This document shows, in pieces, positions 58,034 to 64,000 of a stretch of DNA of 64,000 nucleotides. The translations under genes and the position numbers were made by a program. Positions within the stretch are counted from its first letter, which is position 1, and every line of letters starts with the position of its first letter. Source of the DNA: Euglena gracilis (Eukaryota > Euglenida > Euglenophyceae > Euglenales); contig CP154956.1 of assembly GCA_039621445.1 (NCBI GenBank), positions 24,044,743 to 24,108,742 of the forward strand. Reading direction: 5' to 3'. The notes beneath the pieces were generated by a model that did no database searches, was not told where the DNA came from, and saw only the letters and a program-made list of their open reading frames with translations.

Positions 58034-58058
58034 AGGATCGTGACCTAATCTGCTACCA
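58034..58058 (-). other. Primer-binding site, initiator tRNA-Met type
   Basis: Minus-strand TGGTAGCAGATTAGG..CGATCC directly adjoins the 5' LTR. TGGTAGCAGA is the complement of the 3' end of an initiator tRNA-Met ending ..TCTGCTACCA. Confidence 0.85.
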
Positions 58059-58363
58059 AGTGTACGTCTGATCTTCCCTTTTCCCCAAAAAGCCTCGCTT
58101 TCGCCTTGGTGCGGACCTACTTAGGGAAGAGAAAATCAGAGTAACGAAAAACCCTTTTCCCAACTTCCCGAGAAGCAAAGCACAGAGAGAGGATGGGAAA
58201 GGATAACGGACTATAATAAGTCCGAGGAAGAAAGGGAAAATAAATAATATAAAGAATACCACCTGTGGAGAGAGAAGGGGCACCCATTAGGAGATCCTAA
58301 TAGGATCTGCTTCCATCCTAACTTCCTCAACGGAAGTGGACAGAAGCATACGCCTGGTACACA
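58059..58363 (-). repeat. 5' LTR
   Basis: 305 bp, nearly identical to 48405-48709. It is followed on the right by the GGACC duplication. Confidence 0.95.
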
Positions 58364-59021
58364 GGACCCCCCCCTCCCCCCCCTGTACAGTTGGGATTTC
58401 CCCCCCCCCTAGTGCCGAACGGTCAGAGACAGATGGCCTTTTTGGACCAAAAATGGCCTTTTTGGACCAAAAAAAGGCCATAAAAATTTTTTCCGGCGCC
58501 TTTGGCGCCGGTTTTTGGCCAATTTTTGAGGGGGGGGGTTGGCAGTACAGTTGGGACCCCAGGACCCTCCCCCCCACCTGTGTTGAGACAGTACAGCAAA
58601 AAGTGCCAAAAAATGCAAAAAAAATCAGACCTCGGGACCCCCCCCCCTGCCAAAGCCCCAATGGAAAGGTTGATGATGGGTGACATTTGGAGACCCAAAG
58701 AATGGTTGTATGCATGGTAGGTTTGCAGAGGTTGGCCATGATAGCCTGAAACAGACTGAAATGGTGTGACAGGGGGGCCTTTGCAGGCCCAGTGGGGACT
58801 TTGCAGGACACTGGGGTAAAAAGGTGTCACTGAGGGGTTGGGGTGGCAAAATGTTTTTCAATGTCAAGTCAAACTGCTGCAAAATGTGTCACAGCTTTTG
58901 GTGTAAGATGTGCTGTGAAAACTGGGTGTTTGCCATTTCAATTGATCAGAAGTTTGGGATGCAATGCAGAACACAGAAGAGAAGACACTGGAGCTGAAAG
59001 TAGCACTTAATGGTTGGCAGA

Positions 59022-59150
59022 TGGGGGGCCTTTGCAGGCCCAAAGGGGGGGGCCTTTGCAGGCCCGGATGAGGGGGCCTTTGCAGGCCCAGATGAGGGGG
59101 CCCTTGCAGGCCCAAAGGGGGGGGCCATTGCAGGCCCAGAAGGAGCCACC
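59022..59150. repeat. ~27-bp minisatellite, 5 copies
   Basis: Units of 'gggggcctttgcaggccca' plus a variable 'gatga' or 'aaagggg'. GGCCTTTGCAGGCC is a near palindrome. The plus frame reads Gly-Pro-rich but no gene is supported. Confidence 0.85.
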
Positions 59151-59217
59151 AGGGCTGAGCAGCCCAGTACGCCTCTGACGACAGCATGTCCAGCTGCAGC
59201 AGAAGAAAGCGGCTCCA

Positions 59218-59396
59218 GTACCAGCTTCCAGCTTCTGCCTGCACCAGCAGGACTTCTTCTGCTGCACCACCAAAGTGCACCAGCAGGGCTTCAGGGCGTC
59301 TTCTGCCTGCCCCAGCAGGACTTCAAGGCTTCTGCTGCCTGCACCAGCGGGACTTCAGGACTTCTTCCTTCTTCTGCCTGCACCAGCAGGACTTGT
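59218..59396. repeat. CTGCCTGCACCAGCAGGACTTC minisatellite
   Basis: About six irregular units (33-45 bp) of 'gcctgcaccagcaggacttc' with 'ttctgct' spacers. Confidence 0.8.
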
Positions 59397-59479
59397 AAGT
59401 GACTCTCAATGGCAAGTGAAAACTTGACTTGGATACTTGACCCCACCAGGGGCTTTCAATTGTCCGCCATGTATTATGC

Positions 59480-60799
59480 GAAAAAAAATAGACACTCAGA
59501 AAGGAAGGACACGCCGTGAGCGCGAGGGCAAGCAGATCCTACTTTGGGTTTCCGGCAGTTTCCCAGTGGGCCCAATGCAGCTTGCCACTCCGCATGGCAG
59601 GGCTGGGAATCAAGGTCCCCACCGTCCTCCAAGCACCAGCACGGATGGCAGGCATTTTGTGTGAACTAAAACAGTTCCAGCTGCTCCAATTCCCACCCCA
59701 AGCATGCACAACGCCATCGGATTTCATCGAGGTCACAAAGGAGCTGCAATGCACCTTGGGCGTACAGTTCTCACCACTACCAGAGTGGGTAGAGAGGAAG
59801 CAACCGGTGAACGTCGAAGATGACCACAGAAGTCAGCGTTGGTGGTCAGATAAGGTCCATCTAGCACGAAAAGATGCCCTGAAGAAGGTCCTCCCACTCC
59901 GGGACAAGTGCCGGCTGCGCCTGCAATCCATGCCGCACACCACAGCCTGGGTGCAGACGGTCCCAAGCAAAGGAATGCGGACGCGCATACAAGCAACAAA
60001 GTACCGCCTGCTGCTACGGTGGTGGCTTGGAGCCAAGATCTCTCCATGGGCATCCGGAGCCCCATGCCCCATGTGTGGTGATTCCCTAGATCCCTTCGGG
60101 GACCATTTGCTATGCTGCAAAAAAAAACAAACTCGTCTTGCGCCACAATGCAGTACGAGATGCGCTGGCAATGGTCCTCCGGGAGAATGGTGTACACACA
60201 AGTACAGAGGTGGCCGTCGGTGGAAATAAGCGCCCAGCCGATGTGGCATTTGATGGAGTTGATCCTGCGGGGCCCTTGGCGGTGGACCTTGTCGTCTTTC
60301 ACCCGCTCCGAAAAGGGTTGTCCTGGGAAGAAGACCTAGCAGTTAAGAACATGGCCATGGCAGAACACAAGAAGATCACCAAAACCAGCCAATATGCGAG
60401 TCGGCTGGATGGCTGTTCAGTCCACTGTCATTCCACCCATGGTCAGGTCTGGGCCCCCTGGGCTCAGGGCTACTTGGCCGGCTGGTGAAGCAATCACTAG
60501 GCGACAAACAAGGCTGGGCAAGGCAACACTTGGCCCAAGACATTTGGCACCGTATATCCTCGGCATTGATGGCGTTTGTGGCTGAGCAACTCTCTGCTGT
60601 GTTGGCAGCACGAGGGCACGAGGAGCTCCCGCTAACATCAGCGCCGCGGGATGCACCACCGACAAGGACAGCACCAGGCCCACAACGAGGAACCTCTGTG
60701 GCGGCGGTGGATATGCAAGGATGGCAAAGGGCATCCATGACCGAAGATGGAATGAATGTGCGCCCCATCCGCATCCAATGCACACGGCCGAGGTGAAAA
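59480..60799 (+). pseudogene. 5'-truncated RLE-type non-LTR retrotransposon
   Basis: Starts inside the RT thumb (AQCSLPLRMAGLGI at about 59575) and runs through a conserved linker to a finger CPMCGDSLDPFGDHLLCC (about 60064-60120). An A-run slip near 60120 moves the frame; the endonuclease continues with RPADVAFDG...AVDLVVFHPL (about 60230-60300), the PD..D core of the RLE. A stop near 60486 and another shift lead to a C-terminal helix (RISSALMAFVAEQLSAVL) ending at 60796. Domain order matches the element at 44.7-48.0 kb but the sequences differ, so it is a different family or an old copy. RT fingers and palm are absent (5' truncation typical of non-LTR insertion). Confidence 0.82.
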
Positions 60800-61020
60800 A
60801 CCTCGCAGATGCTAGAACCATCCCCCAAACAAAAAAAAGAAAGGGCCCACGCCCCTCAGGGTCAGGCCAACGGAAATCGAAGTGAAACCGCCCAAGTGAC
60901 AGGCGGGTGCAACGGCACGCGGTGACCCGTCCCGACGGCAAAAGAACAGCACGCCGACACGGGCGACGCGCCCGCACGGGCGACGCGCGAGCACGGGAGC
61001 CGCGCGAGACGCGGGACGCG

Positions 61021-61150
61021 CGCCGTGCCGTGCCGTGCCGTGCCGTGCCGTGCCGTGCCGTGCCGTGCCGTGCCGTGCCGTGCCGTGCGTGCCGTGCCGT
61101 GCCGTGCCGTGCCGTGCCATGCTGGGCCGTGCCGTGCCGTGCCTCGCCGT
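61021..61150. repeat. (CCGTG)n pentanucleotide microsatellite
   Basis: About 25 units, with one 4-bp slip and several point changes toward the right end. It lies 225 bp after the last codon of the non-LTR copy, possibly at or near its 3' junction. Confidence 0.95.
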
Positions 61151-61724
61151 GCAAATTTCGACAGCATTTCGACATTTGTGACGTTTTATTCCTTGTCGAA
61201 ATGGTCTTTTTGTCTTTTTCCCAGTAAAAGACACATAACTTCACACTGCTTGGCAGGTGAATTCCCCCTCTCCCGACCTGACTCAGAAGCAGGGTGGAGA
61301 TGGAGAAGAACAGCAGAAGCAAGCTGGACATGGACATGGCTCTGCTACAGCTTCATCAACAGCTGCTGCAACAGACGCAGCAGCTGCTGCAGTAAATGCT
61401 GCACAAACAAACCAGCCTCATGCAGCCCACCACCCTCGACATGCACCAGGAAGCTCGGCCACCTCCTCCATATTCCCCACCCAGAGGATCGACAAGTTCG
61501 ACCTCAACCACATCATCGTCACCCTCTTCTTCATCATCACCTTCCTCAACATCATCATCATCATGCAGCCACGAGAAACGGCCCCACAAGAGAAGGTGCC
61601 CACATCGACATCATCATCGACATCACCGACATCGCCCCTCTAAAAAATACACGAAACACCACCACTCTCCACATTGCTGTCGCTACCTCATTGCGCATGA
61701 AGCCACCCCCCCCTCCCATCAGCG
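61151..61724. other. Low-complexity region upstream of the 2A-bearing element
   Basis: Gln/Ala-coding CAG/GCA stretch (61300-61400) and CATCAT/TCATCA-rich stretch (61500-61640). Frames are open on the plus strand (61257-61643) but low complexity. It may be the 5' UTR of the following element. Confidence 0.4.
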
Positions 61725-61905
61725 TTGGACTCCCCACAGGTCGCGGGGGAGACACCCCCAGAAACTGGAAAATATCCCGAAAAGGGAATTGATGACCCAG
61801 ATGGCCCAATCTTGTTTGAAACAAAAAAGCATCCGGTAAAAACTGGGACCACCCCCCCACCCAAATGGGTCGGGACTGGAACAGCCCAAGGCGGATACAA
61901 CTTAA

Positions 61906-62655
61906 GTGGGGGAACCGGGGAGGCCTTTCAGATTGGCAGCTGCTGGAGAGGAGACCCCCAGCTCGGTCGGCCGGGTGGCTGGGCCAAGGCTCAGCCCCGC
62001 CCGTCGCCAACAGGGAGGAGACCCCCAAGCCGGCCCAAACCCCCAAAGGGGAACGGAGGACCCCATAGCAGATGGAAGCGAGGCCTGGGGCCCCTGGTCC
62101 CCTCTGCCTGCCCCCCTGTGTGACCTGGCCCAGGAAAGTGGCCCCGGCTGGACTTTGTGCGCCGTCACCACTTGTGGGGCGCCCCCCTGGAGAACGCAAG
62201 GGCGCCAGCCGCTGCACCGCATCCCTCGCCTTGCCCGCGCCGCATCCCGACTAGGGGGGATGCCATCCGCCTCGCTCAGGCGCTCCTTACCCAGCGCCCG
62301 GGTCAGCTCCGGGAGGAGTGCCTCCATTGGTCGCCCCCCCCCCCCCGGCGCGGCCGAAACGGCTGCCCCCAGCGGTCCCACCACCTCCCCCATCGCCGCC
62401 ATGACCCCGGGTCGGACCCAGGAAACGTCTCGCCCCCTACCCCCCATTGGCGTGCAAGGCAGCTTGGCCTGCCTGCGCTGCACGTGGACGGACATACAGG
62501 TGCTCTACCACCGCCAGAACAACGCAGTATCGACTCGTGTACCCTATCTGTCTTGTGCCGCGCTGCCTTGCCAGGGGCGGGGGGAAAATCTGCTGACATG
62601 TGGAGACATTGAGTCTAATCCCGGACCCTGGTGTCTTCCAGGACCGGACTCTTGA
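61906..62655 (+). CDS. ORF with intact 2A-like motif at its C-terminus
   Basis: About 250 codons, Pro/Ala/Arg/Gly-rich. The end has a Cys-containing segment (LACLRCTW...LSCAALPC) followed by QGRGENLLTCGDIESNPGPW, a full D-I-E-x-N-P-G-P 2A consensus (62590-62628), then TGA at 62653. The next ORF is in the same frame after the TGA. Upstream frames from 61725 are open in another register. It is probably the first ORF of a retroelement. The function of the rest is unknown. Confidence 0.55.
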   Translation: MGEPGRPFRLAAAGEETPSSVGRVAGPRLSPARRQQGGDPQAGPNPQRGTEDPIADGSEAWGPWSPLPAPLCDLAQESGPGWTLCAVTTCGAPPWRTQGRQPLHRIPRLARAASRLGGMPSASLRRSLPSARVSSGRSASIGRPPPPGAAETAAPSGPTTSPIAAMTPGRTQETSRPLPPIGVQGSLACLRCTWTDIQVLYHRQNNAVSTRVPYLSCAALPCQGRGENLLTCGDIESNPGPWCLPGPDS

Positions 62656-62685
62656 GACCTCCTCCACATCCTACGCAGCCTCCAA

Positions 62686-63400
62686 ATGAGTGACCTGTTT
62701 CTCATACGGCTCACCGACATGCCCCTGCCGGGCCCTGACGGGGGGCGACCCCCGCCTGTGCTGCCTACCTGCTACTACGTCCGGTGCACCCTCTGCGGGT
62801 CTCACACTACCACATCTGGAGCCAGTTGGTGCCTGCAGCACCAGTCCAGCTGCCCAGTGCTGTCGGAAGCAGAGGCCGACATCTACGGGGATCACCCAGC
62901 TACCGGAAGAGGAGAGGCGATCCTGACAGACGGTGACATCAACCTCCTGCCAGGACCTTCCTCCTCGCTTTCAGGCTACATACTGGACCCCATGTGGGTG
63001 CGATGGTGCCTTCACGAACTCGGTATCAGCCCGGACAGATGGCCGTTGGTGGACGCCTTTGCGGAAAGGCACAACAGCCAGTTCGCCTCCTTCTGGGATG
63101 AGGCCACGAATGCCTTTCGCCAGCCATGGTGTCGACCCGAGGCTCTGTGGATGAACCCACCATTTTGCGTGTTGCCGCAACTGCTCCAACACGGCCTGCG
63201 ACATGGTATACACGGTGTAGTCCTGGCCCCTGAATGGGCCCCTGCCCTGCCGCACCTGCAGGCGGCGGCCTTGCGGTCCGCGCTTCTGCCGAAGGCCCCC
63301 CTCTTCCGCGTCCGCGCTCCTTCCCCACCCCCGCTGGCGCACTTGGTGTCTCTACCTCCACATCGAGCCACCACCACACGACCCCCCGCGGACATCCGAA
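62686..63400 (+). CDS. Retroelement protein with methyltransferase-like domain and decayed 2A-like motifs
   Basis: From an ATG at 62686. LTDMPLPGPDGG (about 62710) and GRGEAILTDGDINLLPGP (62908-62961) resemble the 2A context but lack the Asn. Cys pairs YVRCTLCGSH and WCLQHQSSC precede the second. Then comes a domain with WPLVDAFAERHNSQFASFWD, a conserved acidic/aromatic run and WMNPPFCVLP, followed by HGVVLAPEWAPALPHL. This is the order seen in the domain after RNase H in DIRS-like elements, related to phage adenine-methyltransferases ([DN]PP[FY]). The meaningful frame is lost near 63350-63400; the ORF is open to 63510. Confidence 0.6.
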
Positions 63401-63667
63401 GGGCTGAAGCACCTGCCTCCTCCTGCCCAGCCACTTCGTCACCGTCACGTCCCGTACCTCTCCTCCTACGATTTGCCCCCCATAAACGAATGGGCCCGCG
63501 ATGCCTCTGACCCTCAACGTCCGTACGCACTCACCTTGGGCGGCCGGGAATTCGTCCTATGGGGCGATGGTCTCTGGGATTCTCGCTTCCAGCCCATGAA
63601 AATCATGTCCTTTCTACAAGGGCTCCCATTGGCCGTGGGTGCGATGCAGTCTCCTGCACGACGCTGA
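63400..63667 (+). CDS. Continuation of the retroelement protein in a shifted frame
   Basis: After the shift near 63350-63400 this frame reads ..PYLSSYDLPPINEW then LTLGGREFVLWGDGLWDSRF and stops at 63667. Codon composition continues that of the preceding ORF, so I take it as the same protein broken by a frameshift. Confidence 0.4.
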
Positions 63668-63679
63668 CGCCGTCCAACT

Positions 63680-64000
63680 GCTCACGCGTCAACCGACAAT
63701 ACGCGTGACCCGCGAGACGTCCCGCTGTCGCAGCTCCCTGCTGCCGTCCCGACGCTGCAACGTCTGCAAGGCCATGGCAGGCAGGGGATCCCTGCTAACA
63801 TGCGGCGACATCCACCTCCACCCCGGACCTCCGGCCTCTTCGGTGCCACGCAGCCCCCGCACCTCGCCCCCGCACACCTACCCCACACAGCCGCGCCCAC
63901 CGCACAACCGGCCAGGGTCCTTCTGGACAGGTCGCGGGAGTCTTCTGACCTGCGGCAACCCTGGACCCGCAGGTGACCGGCAGGCTCCCACCGTCGGCAA
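63680..64000 (+). CDS. Partial ORF with two further 2A-like remnants
   Basis: A third frame, open to the window edge. A Cys pair CNVC leads to AGRGSLLTCGDIHLHPGPPA (2A context with His for Asn, 63780-63828). After a Pro-rich stretch, GRGSLLTCGNPGPAGD (63930-63977) keeps NPGP but has lost the D-x-E-x segment. The ORF continues beyond the window. It is probably a later module of the same element. Confidence 0.45.

Larger units (their letters stand above)
48405..58363 (-). mobile_element. Complete 9,959-bp non-autonomous LTR retrotransposon (gag only)
   Basis: Two 305-bp LTRs (48405-48709 and 58059-58363) differ at one or two bases. A 5-bp duplication GGACC flanks the element (48400-48404 and 58364-58368). 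On the minus strand a primer-binding site starts directly after the 5' LTR at 58058 and a purine tract precedes the 3' LTR at 48709. Only gag-like ORFs are found (57830-53798). No protease, reverse transcriptase, RNase H or integrase motif was seen on either strand. A 91-bp satellite fills much of the 3' half. LTR near-identity implies recent insertion, so enzymes must have come from another element. Confidence 0.9.
58369..59479. other. No gene; minisatellites
   Basis: Contains a CCGGCGCC-TTT-GGCGCCGG hairpin (58493-58511), an AGTACAGTTGGGA motif (58384 and 58544) also present left of the LTR element at 48379, and two minisatellites listed separately. No supported gene. Confidence 0.5.

Noticed and set aside
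60417-61337. 306-codon minus ORF
   Set aside because: It is largely (GCACG)n microsatellite and the antisense of the non-LTR C-terminal region.
62303-62599. Minus-strand ORFs opposite the 2A element (62-63.5 kb)
   Set aside because: They are shadows of GC-rich plus-strand coding sequence. Recognisable motifs are only on the plus strand.
62700-63977. All 2A-like motifs functional
   Set aside because: Only the motif at 62590 keeps both D-x-E and NPGP. The others lost the Asn or the D-x-E-x segment, which are needed for skipping.

Overview
This window looks like nuclear DNA of a eukaryote, probably a unicellular or early-branching one. The species cannot be fixed from the sequence. It is gene-poor and intron-rich. 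Short exons with GC-rich codons sit in long introns full of G/C homopolymers (runs of 7 to 15), palindromes, minisatellites and decayed transposons. There are no operons, ribosome binding sites, CRISPR arrays or other prokaryotic signs. I recognised no rRNA or tRNA gene, but a tRNA scan could not be run.

Layout. (1) 1.2-3.5 kb, minus strand: GC-rich exons whose TPR-type protein resembles the N-terminal half of the anaphase-promoting complex subunit APC7. (2) 4.5-6.7 kb: a 2.1-kb element with 21-bp inverted ends, filled by a ~207-bp tandem repeat and set between TAA microsatellites. (3) 10.4-20.4 kb, minus strand: about seven exons of a long coiled-coil protein. Its introns hold hAT-type miniature elements and a Ty3/gypsy integrase remnant. 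(4) 20-29 kb: no confident gene, only dispersed repeats. (5) 29-44 kb: a palindrome-rich zone with 77-bp and 79-bp satellites, a foldback element, near-perfect 53- and 59-bp hairpins, three small hAT-like elements with good target duplications, a broken tyrosine recombinase and the 5' part of a hAT transposase. (6) 44.7-48.0 kb, minus strand: a frameshifted non-LTR retrotransposon with a 2A-like peptide, reverse transcriptase and a C-terminal restriction-like endonuclease (RLE). (7) 48.4-58.4 kb: a 9,959-bp LTR retrotransposon, complete at both ends, encoding only gag-like protein (minus strand) and carrying a 91-bp x ~28 satellite in place of pol. (8) 59.5-60.8 kb, plus strand: the 3' part of a second RLE-type non-LTR element. 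(9) 61.2-64.0 kb, plus strand: an element with one intact 2A-like motif, a series of decayed 2A-like motifs and a DIRS-type methyltransferase-like domain. It runs off the window.

How it fits together. Only the APC7-like and coiled-coil genes look like host genes, and both continue beyond what is visible. Everything else is mobile DNA or its debris. The most unusual features are the 2A-like motifs attached to RLE-type and methyltransferase-bearing retroelements, the gag-only LTR element with an internal satellite and a duplicated primer-binding site, and a set of hairpins with different arm sequences but the same tiny GAA/TTC apex, two of them with arms of exactly 59 bp.
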